In this document: piece by piece, positions 1 to 8,456 of the stretch
Layout: each line of letters opens with the position of its first letter
How positions within the stretch are numbered: position 1 is the stretch's first letter
Assembly (NCBI RefSeq): GCF_030123245.1
Contig: NZ_CP126101.1
Span: 4,462,501 to 4,526,500, forward strand
Direction of reading: 5' to 3'
DNA length: 64,000 nt
Source of the DNA: Lysinibacillus pakistanensis
GTDB taxonomy: Bacteria > Bacillota > Bacilli > Bacillales_A > Planococcaceae
Translations under genes and position numbers: made by a program
The notes under the pieces: generated by a model
The model's database searches: none
What the model was told of the DNA's origin: nothing
The model's input: the letters and a program-made list of their open reading frames with translations, nothing else

Positions 1-134
1 TGGCATCAATTTTGATGTCCAAAATTTTTGTTTTGTTCACTAGCGAAAGCTAGCTACTAAAAACTTTATTGATTACGTTTTGCTTGTTCAGTTTTCAAGG
101 TTCATTATTTAGTCGTTTTTTCAGCGACTTCTTT
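1..134 (-). other. Leader of an rRNA operon running off the left edge
   Basis: The minus strand reads a tract at about 74-107 (CCTTGAAAACTGAACAAGC) of the kind found just upstream of 16S rRNA genes in Bacillus relatives. A small hairpin (CTAGC-GAAA-GCTAG, 40-53) follows. The 16S gene itself would start left of base 1 and is not visible. In Bacillus subtilis ygxA also flanks the rrnD operon, which fits. Confidence 0.7.
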
Positions 135-255
135 ATATTAACATCACACTCGATCTCTGTCAATCACTTTTTAAAAAAGTTTTCTTGAAGCTATCAAGTT
201 TTGTTATGTCTTAGCGACAATTAATATAATACAATATTATTATATTAGACGTCAA
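135..255 (-). promoter_or_regulatory. Tandem rRNA operon promoters
   Basis: Two sigma-A type promoters lie in tandem on the minus strand. The proximal one has TTGACA (158-163), a 17-bp spacer and TAATAT (135-140). The distal one has TTGACG (250-255), an 18-bp spacer and TATTAT (226-231) in a very AT-rich setting. Tandem P1/P2 promoters are usual for Bacillus rRNA operons. The assignment is by sequence pattern only. Confidence 0.75.
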
Positions 256-263
256 TACTTTTT

Positions 264-300
264 ATAAAAAAAATATCGAGGTATTAATATATACCTCGAT
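264..300 (-). terminator. Terminator of ygxA
   Basis: A perfect 9-bp stem (ATCGAGGTA, 275-283, with TACCTCGAT, 292-300) is followed on the minus strand by a T-rich run. It lies just after the ygxA stop and separates it from the distal rRNA promoter. Confidence 0.85.
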
Positions 301-320
301 TACTAGCATACTACAAGTCC

Positions 321-1205
321 TTACTCCATTTCCAGAGCCTCTTTATTCACCTTGTAATGTCGATGAAATATCATTTCACTTTTTGCAGCGATCGGTTCGA
401 CAAGAATGTAGCCTTTGTCCACCAGATATTCAACAAACACCTCTAAATCAACCGAGTAATTCACAAGCTCATGATGATCATGCAACTCTTGAATGGTCCA
501 AGTCTCTTTAGATTCCATTACTTCTAATATATGCTGGGCACCGTCTCTAGTACGAGAGTGTATCAAAAATTCACTTGCTAAAAACAATAGCTCTAAGCGT
601 TTTTCTATCGGTTCATTACTCGAAACAAGCTCTTCATATAATTTATAAATCGCTGGCTCAATTTTTCTCACTTGTGCCCAAACAGTTACTTCAGGATAAA
701 GCCCGCTATCGATAATGGACAAACGTCCCAGATGATGTAACGAATCTACAACATGATTATAAGCATCTAAGTAGCTTCCCTTATCAAAATATTCTTTACC
801 TTCTAAATAACGTCGAATTAACTTGGAAAATTGAATGCCTGTTTTGATCTTTCGTCCACTAAACGGGAACTCCTGTAATTCAATTTTTAATTTATGAAGA
901 AACTCATTTCGATCAAACAATACCCTGCCAAAGAAAATCCAATCAACCACTTTTCTATTTGAGCCAATTAGTAGCCATTTTCGTATTAGCTTTTCAGTAA
1001 CAGTATGTAAAGCTACTTTATTTCCTTCATATAAGTAATGTTTCGTAAAGACTGGCTTTTCCGCTTCCTTTACAATAATAAGTAAGACTGTATCAAATGT
1101 ATCTGTAACATTACTTTGTTCATCACGCTTTTCTACTAAAATAACACCTAATGTATTCGACTGACTCGCGCGTTCCTGGTATATTGGACGCAAAACTTGC
1201 TCCAT
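321..1205 (-). CDS. ygxA: YgxA-type nucleotidyltransferase-like protein
   Basis: A 294-residue soluble protein matching the YgxA family of Bacillales, usually labelled nucleotidyltransferase-like. The N-terminal half (about 1-120) has the alpha/beta pattern of such a fold, and the C-terminal half is helical with many charged residues. I do not see a clear catalytic GS...D.D motif, so enzyme activity is unproven. The ATG follows a strong GGGGGG ribosome binding site. It sits alone between the rRNA operon and ygzB, as in Bacillus subtilis. The cellular role is unknown. Confidence 0.75.
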   Translation of the reverse strand: MEQVLRPIYQERASQSNTLGVILVEKRDEQSNVTDTFDTVLLIIVKEAEKPVFTKHYLYEGNKVALHTVTEKLIRKWLLIGSNRKVVDWIFFGRVLFDRNEFLHKLKIELQEFPFSGRKIKTGIQFSKLIRRYLEGKEYFDKGSYLDAYNHVVDSLHHLGRLSIIDSGLYPEVTVWAQVRKIEPAIYKLYEELVSSNEPIEKRLELLFLASEFLIHSRTRDGAQHILEVMESKETWTIQELHDHHELVNYSVDLEVFVEYLVDKGYILVEPIAAKSEMIFHRHYKVNKEALEME

Positions 1206-1352
1206 GTTCAGCCCCCCTATTTATTTGTAGCCTTTTATTTCGTTAAAAATTCGACATACTCTAAAAGTATTCCTTCTTTCCATGTTCTCAAAGCTAAAAT
1301 ACTTTGTTCTTATATGTTATAGTAGATTTTAGATTGGGAGGCAAGATATTAT

Positions 1353-1703
1353 ATGAAACCTTATAAAAATAAAATTAATAAAATTCGTTCATTTGCATTA
1401 GCTCTTATTTTTATTGGCTTTATCGTTATGTATGGAGGAATTTTCTTTAAAAACAATCCTATTCTCGTCTTAATTTTTATGACTCTCGGTGTTCTGTGCA
1501 TCATCGGCAGTACAGTTGTATATGCTTGGATTGGACTTCTTTCAACTCGAGCAGTTCAAGTAGAATGTCCTAATTGCCATAAACACACAAAAGTTTTAGG
1601 TCGTGTAGATATGTGTATGTACTGTAATGAGCCATTAACATTAGATCCAACTTTAGAAGGAAAAGAATTTGACCAATCTTATAATAGGACAAAAAAATCC
1701 TAG
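1353..1703 (+). CDS. ygzB: YgzB, UPF0295 membrane protein with zinc ribbon
   Basis: A 116-residue protein with two predicted membrane helices (about residues 13-33 and 38-60), followed by a cytoplasmic CPNC...CMYC pair at about 73-92 that resembles a zinc ribbon. Length and layout match the UPF0295/YgzB family, which has no assigned function. It is preceded by GGGAGG and is convergent with perR, sharing a terminator whose left arm overlaps its stop codon. The ygxA-ygzB-perR neighbourhood is the one seen in Bacillus. Confidence 0.85.
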   Translation: MKPYKNKINKIRSFALALIFIGFIVMYGGIFFKNNPILVLIFMTLGVLCIIGSTVVYAWIGLLSTRAVQVECPNCHKHTKVLGRVDMCMYCNEPLTLDPTLEGKEFDQSYNRTKKS

Positions 1704-1729
1704 CCCTTTTAAGAGCTAGGATTTTTTTA
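1691..1729. terminator. Bidirectional terminator of ygzB and perR
   Basis: A 9-bp stem (AATCCTAGC, 1696-1704; GCTAGGATT, 1715-1723) is flanked by an A run on the left and a T run on the right, so it can end transcription from both sides. It overlaps the ygzB stop codon. Confidence 0.9.
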
Positions 1730-2176
1730 TTGTACTTTTGCAGATACACCTTTACATGATGGACAAGTGCCGTATATCTCTAAACGATGCGTATGCACAT
1801 CAAAGCCTGTTACTTGTGATGCAAAATGTTCAATTTCATCGAGACCAGGATAATGGAAGTCGACTATTTTTCCACAACATTCACAAATCATGTGATAATG
1901 ATCGTTTGTAACGAAATCAAAGCGACTCGAAGCATCACCATAGGTAAGTTCTTTCACTAAACCGACCTCACGAAATACACGAAGGTTATTATAAACAGTT
2001 GCTACACTCATATTGGGAAATCTTCCTTCAAGTGCTTTATAAATTTCATCGGCAGTTGGATGTGCCATTGATTGTATTAAATATTCCAAAATAGCATGAC
2101 GCTGAGGAGTAATACGTACACCAGTTGTTTTTAACGTGTCAAGGGCATCCTGTAAATGCGTTGCAGACATCGCCAT
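1727..2176 (-). CDS. perR: PerR, peroxide-sensing Fur-family repressor
   Basis: A 149-residue Fur-family regulator nearly collinear with Bacillus subtilis PerR, shifted by two residues. The regulatory metal ligands are all present: H39, D87, H93, H95 and D106 (equivalent to H37, D85, H91, H93, D104). The structural zinc cysteines are C98/C101 and C138/C141. The winged-helix domain covers about 1-85. PerR with iron represses peroxide-defence and iron genes until metal-catalysed histidine oxidation inactivates it. Its own promoter carries a PerR box. A likely target in this window is the metal ATPase gene at 42034. Confidence 0.95.
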   Translation of the reverse strand: MAMSATHLQDALDTLKTTGVRITPQRHAILEYLIQSMAHPTADEIYKALEGRFPNMSVATVYNNLRVFREVGLVKELTYGDASSRFDFVTNDHYHMICECCGKIVDFHYPGLDEIEHFASQVTGFDVHTHRLEIYGTCPSCKGVSAKVQ

Positions 2177-2202
2177 GCACCTCTTCCATAAATATTCTTA
2201 AT

Positions 2203-2249
2203 TTATAATTGTTATAATTAGTGTAGCGAATTAGGCCTAGTTCTGTCAA
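2203..2249 (-). promoter_or_regulatory. perR promoter with PerR box
   Basis: On the minus strand, TTGACA (2244-2249), an 18-bp spacer and TACACT (2220-2225) form a sigma-A promoter. A PerR box, TTATAATTGTTATAA (2203-2217), differs from the consensus TTATAATNATTATAA at one position and lies over the predicted transcription start. Autorepression is therefore expected, as in Bacillus subtilis. Confidence 0.85.
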
Positions 2250-2369
2250 TCATACACCTTCTAAAACAACAACATTTTTCAATGTAATTTCTCCATCCTG
2301 AATGGTAGCTGTCTCTACTTTCTAAGTTAATGCCCGTTCAGCAAGAAGCTTTCTTATATAACCTAAATC
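2250..2369 (-). pseudogene. Possible decayed coding tail
   Basis: One minus-strand frame reads as a protein-like stretch of about 38 codons broken by a single in-frame TAG and closed by TGA (2250-2252). It has no start codon or ribosome binding site. The second half (KVETATIQDGEITLKNVVVL) looks like a real beta-strand-rich tail. I do not recognise the family. It may be a remnant of a lost gene between perR and the dehydrogenase gene, or chance. Confidence 0.25.
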
Positions 2370-2415
2370 TCATTATTGTAAATGTCACCCAAGCTTTAAT
2401 AAATTCTTATTTGAT

Positions 2416-3360
2416 TTAATAGCCTCTTGATAAATCCATCACATTTTCTAAATCCTTCTCACCACGTAACCATTTCTCTAAACTTGGTTTAAAAATTTCT
2501 AAGCTACGTTCAACATATCGTGAAGAATGACTTGAAATATGTGGAGATACAATAACATTTGGTAAGGACCATAATGGATGATCTGCCGCTAAAGGCTCCT
2601 GCTCAAATACGTCTAAAACAGCATAGCCAATTTCACCTGCTTGAATGGCTTGAATTAAAGTATCTTCCTCTACTAAGTTGCCACGACCAAAATTCATAAA
2701 GATAGCATTACTTTTCATTGCTTTAAAATGCTCTAGATTTAAGAGGTGCGTTGTCTCATCCGTTTTAGGTAATACAGAAATGACAATATCAGCCTTAGGT
2801 AAAGCTTCTATTAATTGGTCAAAACACACTATGTTATCCATATAAGCAGCTTCTTTCCCTGAACGGTTACAGCCAATAGTTGTTACACCAAAGGCCTGTA
2901 ATAAACGACCTACCTCTGAGCCAATAGCACCTGGCCCTAGAATAAGAGCTGTACTGTCTCGTAATTCTGATTGCTTTGCTTTTTTTGACCATTCACTTTT
3001 CTTCTGCTGCTCATATATCCATGGTAGCGCACGTTTAATAGCTAAAATATGAGCAAGCATCGATTCTGCCATTGGCGTTTTATGAATACCACGCACATTT
3101 GAAACTAAAATATTTCGTTCCATAATAGCTTGAGCTGGCATTTTTTCAACTCCAGCCGAGGCTACAAAAATCCACTTCAGATTTGTGGTGTAATTCATAT
3201 TTTCCTTATTTAAATCCTCACCATATGTAACAAGTACATCTGCTCTTTGCAACTCCTCAATGGATATGCCAGTCTCAAAAATAAAATCAACCTGTGGAAA
3301 CTCGGCCACTAACGGCTCACGTAAATCAGTTCTTGGTTCAAATGTAAAATAAATTCTCAT
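2416..3360 (-). CDS. D-2-hydroxyacid dehydrogenase family protein
   Basis: An NAD(P)-dependent D-isomer 2-hydroxyacid dehydrogenase of 314 residues. It has the Rossmann motif GPGAIG at about 140 and the expected catalytic set: an Arg in the MNFGRG segment, a Glu in DVFEQEP and a His in VSPHISSH. The substrate cannot be read from the sequence. I chose the ATG at 3360 rather than the one 15 bases upstream because GGGAGG sits at proper distance and the start overlaps the bcp stop as ATGA, implying translational coupling to bcp. Confidence 0.85.
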   Translation of the reverse strand: MRIYFTFEPRTDLREPLVAEFPQVDFIFETGISIEELQRADVLVTYGEDLNKENMNYTTNLKWIFVASAGVEKMPAQAIMERNILVSNVRGIHKTPMAESMLAHILAIKRALPWIYEQQKKSEWSKKAKQSELRDSTALILGPGAIGSEVGRLLQAFGVTTIGCNRSGKEAAYMDNIVCFDQLIEALPKADIVISVLPKTDETTHLLNLEHFKAMKSNAIFMNFGRGNLVEEDTLIQAIQAGEIGYAVLDVFEQEPLAADHPLWSLPNVIVSPHISSHSSRYVERSLEIFKPSLEKWLRGEKDLENVMDLSRGY

Positions 3361-3833
3361 TTTGTCGCCTCCCATTCTGCTAAATAGGTATATACCTCTT
3401 CAATGTGATTTTTCACGCGTACCTTGCGCCAAGCCTTCATAAGATTCCCCTCTGTATCAATTAAAAATGTTGAGCGTTCTATTCCCATATACTCACGTCC
3501 ATACATCTTCTTCAACACCCATACGCCATATGCCTCCGCAACTGCATGATCCTCATCCACAAGAAGGGAGAATGGGAGCCCATGCTTATCTATAAATTTG
3601 GTATGCTTTTTTGCATCGTCAGGACTGATACCGAGCACAACTGCATTTAGTTGGCTAAAATCCTCATGCTTATCACGAAAATCACATGCCTCAGTTGTGC
3701 ATCCTGGTGTCATATCTTTAGGATAAAAATAGACTATTACATTTTGTCCTCTGAAATCTGCTAACCTTACCGTCTCTCCTTTTTCATTTATAAGAGAAAA
3801 ATCTGGCGCTTTTTTTCCTTCTATTAAAGTCAC
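3357..3833 (-). CDS. bcp: Bcp-type thioredoxin-dependent peroxiredoxin
   Basis: A 158-residue peroxiredoxin of the BCP/PrxQ group that reduces hydrogen peroxide and organic peroxides using thioredoxin. The peroxidatic cysteine is in PGCTTEAC (about C45) with the resolving cysteine five residues later (C50), the spacing typical of this group. The open frame extends upstream, but a GTG at 3833 with AGGAGGAG seven bases before it gives the family's normal N-terminus. It corresponds to ygaF of Bacillus subtilis, beside perR and gsaB. Its stop overlaps the start of the dehydrogenase gene. Confidence 0.9.
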   Translation of the reverse strand: MTLIEGKKAPDFSLINEKGETVRLADFRGQNVIVYFYPKDMTPGCTTEACDFRDKHEDFSQLNAVVLGISPDDAKKHTKFIDKHGLPFSLLVDEDHAVAEAYGVWVLKKMYGREYMGIERSTFLIDTEGNLMKAWRKVRVKNHIEEVYTYLAEWEATK

Positions 3834-3901
3834 AATAATCTCCTCCTCTGTAGGTTCTATTTTACTCCAAGTGATAAAACAAGTCATTTTCCTTAATTTC
3901 T

Positions 3902-3931
3902 TTGGATTTCTGGTACTGATAGGTCTACAAT
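3902..3931 (+). promoter_or_regulatory. Probable gsaB promoter
   Basis: TTGGAT (3902-3907), an 18-bp spacer and TACAAT (3926-3931) lie 33 bases before the gsaB start. Pattern match only. Confidence 0.5.
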
Positions 3932-3963
3932 AGAGTACGTATAAAGACATAGGAGGCAATCAT

Positions 3964-5250
3964 ATGAATCATACAAAATCTGAAGCAATACACGCGGAAG
4001 CGCTACAGCATATCGTTGGTGGTGTAAATAGCCCTTCTCGTTCATATAAAGCAGTGGGCGGAGGCTCGCCTGTAGCAATGGCTCGTGGGAAAGGAGCTTA
4101 CTTCTGGGATGTTGACGGCAATCGTTATATTGACTATCTAGCGGCATATGGACCTATCGTAACTGGACATGGTCACCCACATATTGCGAAGGCTATTACC
4201 CATGCCGCTGAAAATGGTACGTTGTTTGGAACCCCGACAGAATACGAGGTTACTTTTGCAAAAATGTTAAAAGAAGCAATACCGTCTATGGATAAAGTGC
4301 GTTTTAATAACTCTGGTACAGAAGCTGTAATGACAACTATTCGCGTTGCACGTGCCTATACTGGTCGTACGAAAATAATGAAATTTGCAGGTTGCTATCA
4401 CGGCCACTTCGATTTAGTATTAGTAGCCGCTGGTTCAGGCCCTGCTACATTAGGAACACCAGACTCAGCAGGTGTAACAAATTCTACTGCTGAGGAAGTA
4501 ATTACTGTACCTTTTAATAATCCTGATGCCTTTACTGAAGCAATGGATAAATGGGGCGAACAAATTGCCGCTATCTTAATCGAACCAATCGTAGGGAACT
4601 TCGGTATTGTTGAGCCAAATCCGGGCTTCCTAGAGCTAGTGCATGCTACTGCAAAAGAAAAAGGAGCATTAACGATTTACGATGAGGTTATCACAGCATT
4701 CCGCTTCCATTATGGTGGTGCTCAAAACTTACTTGGACTAACACCTGATCTAACAGCACTTGGGAAAGTTATTGGTGGTGGTTTGCCAATCGGCGCATAC
4801 GGTGGTCGTAAAGAAATTATGGATACAGTTGCTCCTCTTGGCCCAGCCTACCAAGCAGGTACTATGGCCGGAAACCCTGCATCGATGCAAGCTGGTATTG
4901 CCTGCCTAGAAGTGCTACAAACACCAGGGATTTACGATGAAATGGATAGACTAGGTGGAATTTTAGAAAACGGTATTTTAGCCGCAGCTAAAAAGCATGG
5001 AGTGACAATTACATTAAATCGTCTTAAAGGGGCACTGACTATTTACTTTACAGATGTGAAAGTAGAAAACTATGAGCAAGCAGAAAACGCTGACGGAGAA
5101 ATCTTCGGTCGCTTCTTCAAATTAATGCTTAATCAAGGCATCAATCTAGCTCCATCGAAATATGAAGCATGGTTCTTAACAACTGAACATACTGAAGCAG
5201 ATATTTTGGAAACAATTAAAGCGGTAGACTATGCATTTTCACAACTTTAA
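3964..5250 (+). CDS. gsaB: Glutamate-1-semialdehyde 2,1-aminomutase
   Basis: A 428-residue PLP enzyme of the class III aminotransferase fold that converts glutamate-1-semialdehyde to 5-aminolevulinate for haem synthesis. The PLP lysine is K268 in [11 protein letters not shown], and the SGTEAV and YDEV motifs are intact. The location beside bcp and perR matches gsaB, the Bacillus paralogue of hemL, rather than the hem operon copy. AGGAGG precedes the ATG. It is divergent from bcp and ends at a strong terminator. Confidence 0.93.
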   Translation: MNHTKSEAIHAEALQHIVGGVNSPSRSYKAVGGGSPVAMARGKGAYFWDVDGNRYIDYLAAYGPIVTGHGHPHIAKAITHAAENGTLFGTPTEYEVTFAKMLKEAIPSMDKVRFNNSGTEAVMTTIRVARAYTGRTKIMKFAGCYHGHFDLVLVAAGSGPATLGTPDSAGVTNSTAEEVITVPFNNPDAFTEAMDKWGEQIAAILIEPIVGNFGIVEPNPGFLELVHATAKEKGALTIYDEVITAFRFHYGGAQNLLGLTPDLTALGKVIGGGLPIGAYGGRKEIMDTVAPLGPAYQAGTMAGNPASMQAGIACLEVLQTPGIYDEMDRLGGILENGILAAAKKHGVTITLNRLKGALTIYFTDVKVENYEQAENADGEIFGRFFKLMLNQGINLAPSKYEAWFLTTEHTEADILETIKAVDYAFSQL

Positions 5251-5262
5251 ACATCACAATAC

Positions 5263-5296
5263 AAAGACGACTCGCTAGTAGGAGTCGTCTTTTTCT
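5263..5296 (+). terminator. Terminator of gsaB
   Basis: An 11-bp stem (AAAGACGACTC, 5263-5273; GAGTCGTCTTT, 5282-5292) ends in a T run. Confidence 0.9.
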
Positions 5297-5392
5297 TATG
5301 TCAGCATACAAATTTATGTATTTTATGAGCACTTCCTTCTATAATGTAAAGAAGCTTAAAAATTTTAGACAGAAAGGACATCCAGATTTTCT

Positions 5393-6481
5393 ATGAAATT
5401 AGGTGCCCGTGTATTCAAAACTGGTGTTGCCATCGTGCTAGCACTCTTTATTGCGGAGTTGCTAAATCTCTCTTCTCCAGTTTTTGCTGGAATTGCAGCG
5501 ATTTTTGCCATTCAGCCATCGATTTATCGATCCTATCAAACGATTGTTGAGCAAGTACAAGCAAATATTATAGGAGCTACCATCGCAGTCATTTTTGGCT
5601 TGCTTTTTGGTCACCATGTAGTAGCTGTTGGCATTGCAGTTATCACTGCCATCGGTATAATGTTGAAATTTAAACTTGAAAAATCGTTGTCACTAGCGCT
5701 CGTAACAGTTGTTGCCATAATGGAAATTCAAGGAGATGACTTCCTGACGTTCGGTCTTTTTCGCTTTATTACCATATTAGTTGGGGTGTTAGCGGCCTTT
5801 GTTGTTAACCTAGTCTTTTTACCTCCAAAGTATGAGGTAAAGCTTTTCCGTAAGATTTACTTTTTACAAGACGATATTATTCGATGGACACGACTTGCTG
5901 TCCGTCAGGCTTCTGAACATACATCTACAAAGGGAGCATTAAGTAAATTTAAAAACCGTATGTTAAGAGTTGATACATTGTATGATTTCTATAAGGAAGA
6001 ACGCAATTACCTCAAACATAAAAAGTATGTTAAAGTGCGTAAGCTAGTGGTCTATCGTCAAATGATTTTAACATCTAAAAAAAGTTTAGAATTGCTGCAA
6101 CGTTTGCATAATCATGAAAACGAATTGGCCCAGCTACCAACACAATTTCACTTAATGATTCAGGAGCGACTGGACTTTTTACTTACGTATCATGAACAGC
6201 TGCTATTAAAATATACAGGAAAGTTAAAGCCCGAGCATTCTGAGTGGAGTAAAAACATCGACTATATTCAACGTAATGAACTGATGGAAATTTTTATCAA
6301 ACAAATAACCTATGCACATGAGGAAGGCGATACGGAATTTTCGAGCTATCACCTACTTTATATTTTATCCCGTATACTAGACTACGAAGAAAACTTAGAG
6401 CATCTGGATACGCTTATTGTGTCCTATCAAAGCTATCATGGGCATGAGATTAATGTGGAGCTAGAAGATGAGTTTATATAA
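5393..6481 (+). CDS. ygaE: YgaE, aromatic acid exporter (UPF0421) family membrane protein
   Basis: A 362-residue protein with an N-terminal membrane domain of about five to six helices (residues 8-145) and a long helical cytoplasmic C-terminal domain. This is the layout of the ArAE_1/FUSC-like family that includes YgaE and YqjA of Bacillus. Members are proposed to export aromatic acids or similar compounds, but the substrate here is unknown. AGAAAGGA lies 14 bases before the ATG, which is rather far. The gene follows gsaB and has its own terminator. Confidence 0.8.
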   Translation: MKLGARVFKTGVAIVLALFIAELLNLSSPVFAGIAAIFAIQPSIYRSYQTIVEQVQANIIGATIAVIFGLLFGHHVVAVGIAVITAIGIMLKFKLEKSLSLALVTVVAIMEIQGDDFLTFGLFRFITILVGVLAAFVVNLVFLPPKYEVKLFRKIYFLQDDIIRWTRLAVRQASEHTSTKGALSKFKNRMLRVDTLYDFYKEERNYLKHKKYVKVRKLVVYRQMILTSKKSLELLQRLHNHENELAQLPTQFHLMIQERLDFLLTYHEQLLLKYTGKLKPEHSEWSKNIDYIQRNELMEIFIKQITYAHEEGDTEFSSYHLLYILSRILDYEENLEHLDTLIVSYQSYHGHEINVELEDEFI

Positions 6482-6501
6482 CAAATGAAATAGGTAATTT
6501 T

Positions 6502-6536
6502 ACGACAAATTGACTAATATCAATTTGTCGTTTTTA
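6502..6536 (+). terminator. Terminator of ygaE
   Basis: A 12-bp stem (ACGACAAATTGA, 6502-6513; TCAATTTGTCGT, 6520-6531) runs into TTTTT. Confidence 0.9.
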
Positions 6537-6616
6537 GATATTTTATATAGATCTGTAAATATTTTTAAACTTTGATACAATATAAATAAATGTAAAAATA
6601 AGGGGCGGTTCAATAC

Positions 6617-7249
6617 ATGGTAAATTTAAGTAAAATTGAATTAACTAAAAAAGGTCAATTCGTTAACTTAACAAAATCACAAAATCAAGAGATTGGTGAA
6701 ATTTTAGTCAATTTAAACTGGAATCAGAGAACTGAAAGAAATTCAGGTGGCTTTTTATCTTCTTTATTCGGCACCAATTCTAAAGGAGGGATTGATTTAG
6801 ATTTAGGATGCTTATATGAAATGACAGATGGTAGTAAAAGTTGTGTTCAGGCTCTTGGTAATGCTTTTGGTAGTTTGCATTCTGCCCCTTTTATTGAGCT
6901 AGATGGTGATGATCGCACTGGTATGTCAAGCAGCGGTGAGAATTTACGCATTAATGGAAACAAGGTAAGAGACATTAAACGAGTGCTAGTTTATACATTT
7001 ATCTATGAGGGTGTAGCAAATTGGGCTGAAGCCGATGGGATTGCGACAATCAACTACGGAACAGGTCCTAGCATTGAAGTTCGTTTAAGCGAACATCGTA
7101 ATGGTAAAAATATGTGTGCAATAGCTATGATTGAAAATGTGAACAATGAAACATTTAAAGTTGAACGACTTGTTGAATATTTTAAGGGACATCAAGATAT
7201 GGACAAAGCCTACAATTGGGGGCTATCATGGCGTTCAGGTAGAAAATAA
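6617..7249 (+). CDS. TerA-like TerD-superfamily stress protein
   Basis: A 210-residue protein with the features of the TerA branch of the TerD family. It has an IDLDLGCLYE segment (about 59-68), LDGDDRTG (about 94-101) and a C-terminal stretch ending AYNWGLSWRSG. TerD domains bind calcium through acidic clusters, and TerA-type domains occur in tellurium-resistance/phage-defence clusters. A six-residue Gly/Phe insert near residue 45 (GGFLSSLFG) resembles one in the yceC paralogue of this window. It is convergent with the main ter operon, so it is separately controlled. GGGGCGG precedes the ATG. Confidence 0.8.
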   Translation: MVNLSKIELTKKGQFVNLTKSQNQEIGEILVNLNWNQRTERNSGGFLSSLFGTNSKGGIDLDLGCLYEMTDGSKSCVQALGNAFGSLHSAPFIELDGDDRTGMSSSGENLRINGNKVRDIKRVLVYTFIYEGVANWAEADGIATINYGTGPSIEVRLSEHRNGKNMCAIAMIENVNNETFKVERLVEYFKGHQDMDKAYNWGLSWRSGRK

Positions 7250-7352
7250 GCAGATGCTAAGACTCAACCTATACATATTAAGCAATCTTAAAATGCATTC
7301 ATAGTTGCCTGTAAATTGGAGTCTCTTAGCAAACGTTAATTGAAATGAAGAT

Positions 7353-7394
7353 AAAAAAGCTGACATCATCTCTTTTAAATGATGTCAGCTTTTA
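7353..7394. terminator. Bidirectional terminator between the TerA-like gene and yceH
   Basis: A stem of at least 11 bp (GCTGACATCAT, 7359-7369; ATGATGTCAGC, 7379-7389) is flanked by A and T runs, so it can serve both convergent units. Confidence 0.9.
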
Positions 7395-7399
7395 AAGGC

Positions 7400-8434
7400 T
7401 CACGTCCTTAATGCCATCAGCTGTGTCTCTGATACCTTACGCTGCGCTGTTAATTCTCCATGAAGCTTACGATAATTAGTAATACCTTCTATAATCGTAT
7501 CCCATATTTCCTCAAGTGTTTGTGTTGTTTCAGATTGCTGAGCTAGAGCAGTGCTCAATTGAACTGCTTCATTACTGGCTCCTCCAAATTGCTTCACACG
7601 GTTTTCAAAAGCTAATGCTGACTGACTCTGTAATTGCTGCCGCCTTTCATTCACTGCATTCATTATCCCCATTTTGAATACAGGGATGGTCTTAACAAAA
7701 GCACCATTAATTTGTTCTATCAATTCACTATTTCCATTGCGCAGCATCTCAATTTGCGGGGCTGTTAAAATGGCAACCATACGTGATTTCTCTAACTCAT
7801 CTATTTTCTGTTGAAGCAACTCGGCAATTGCTTGCAAACGATTAAGCTCCATTTTTGCCACTTGATTGCCCGCCTCACTTTGTTTTTCATACATAGGTAT
7901 TAGGGTTGTTTGTACTTCATGTAATTTCATATCTGCTGCGACAATATATTTTTCTAGCTCCAGATAAAACATCAAATCCTCATTATATAACCGGGCCAGG
8001 ACTCGATTATCTTTTGCTAATTCCTCCTCCATAAGCACAAATTGATAATGAATTTTTTCAATATCTCTACTGAGTACATTATATTTCGCAAATAAATCAT
8101 CATCATTTTTCGCTTTACGTGCAAATAGTTTCTTGAAGAAGCCCTTTGGCTCAGCAAAATCTTTTTTATCAAATGTCAACATTAAGGCTTCAAGCCGCTT
8201 AAATAATTCATTTGACTCATAGGATGCTGATTGGGTGATTAAGTCTAAAATTTGATCTGCGAATTTTGCTAATTTTGTAGCTGGCTCTCTGCCCAACTCC
8301 ATTAAGTCCTGCTGATTTTTTATATTAATCTGATTAGCAATTTGCTGTACCTCTGTATTTTCCCATAATTGTTGTTTGACGGCTTCTGCTGTTTCCACTG
8401 TCAATTGTTCAATTGTCGTAGGGTTATTTGACAT
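7400..8434 (-). CDS. yceH: YceH/TelA toxic anion resistance family protein
   Basis: A 344-residue, mostly helical soluble protein of the TelA/KlaA family, linked to tellurite and other stress resistance. The mechanism is unknown. The C-terminal two thirds are coiled-coil-like and rich in Gln and Glu. The longer open frame is not used: AAGGAGG before the ATG at 8434 sets the start 22 bases after the yceG stop. It is the last gene of the ter operon, as in Bacillus yceCDEFGH, and ends at a bidirectional terminator. Confidence 0.88.
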   Translation of the reverse strand: MSNNPTTIEQLTVETAEAVKQQLWENTEVQQIANQINIKNQQDLMELGREPATKLAKFADQILDLITQSASYESNELFKRLEALMLTFDKKDFAEPKGFFKKLFARKAKNDDDLFAKYNVLSRDIEKIHYQFVLMEEELAKDNRVLARLYNEDLMFYLELEKYIVAADMKLHEVQTTLIPMYEKQSEAGNQVAKMELNRLQAIAELLQQKIDELEKSRMVAILTAPQIEMLRNGNSELIEQINGAFVKTIPVFKMGIMNAVNERRQQLQSQSALAFENRVKQFGGASNEAVQLSTALAQQSETTQTLEEIWDTIIEGITNYRKLHGELTAQRKVSETQLMALRT

Positions 8435-8456
8435 TCTTGCCGCCTCCTTCCTGTCA

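Noticed and set aside
3893..4147. 84-codon minus-strand frame between bcp and gsaB
   Set aside because: Antisense to gsaB and across its promoter; not protein-like and without ribosome site.
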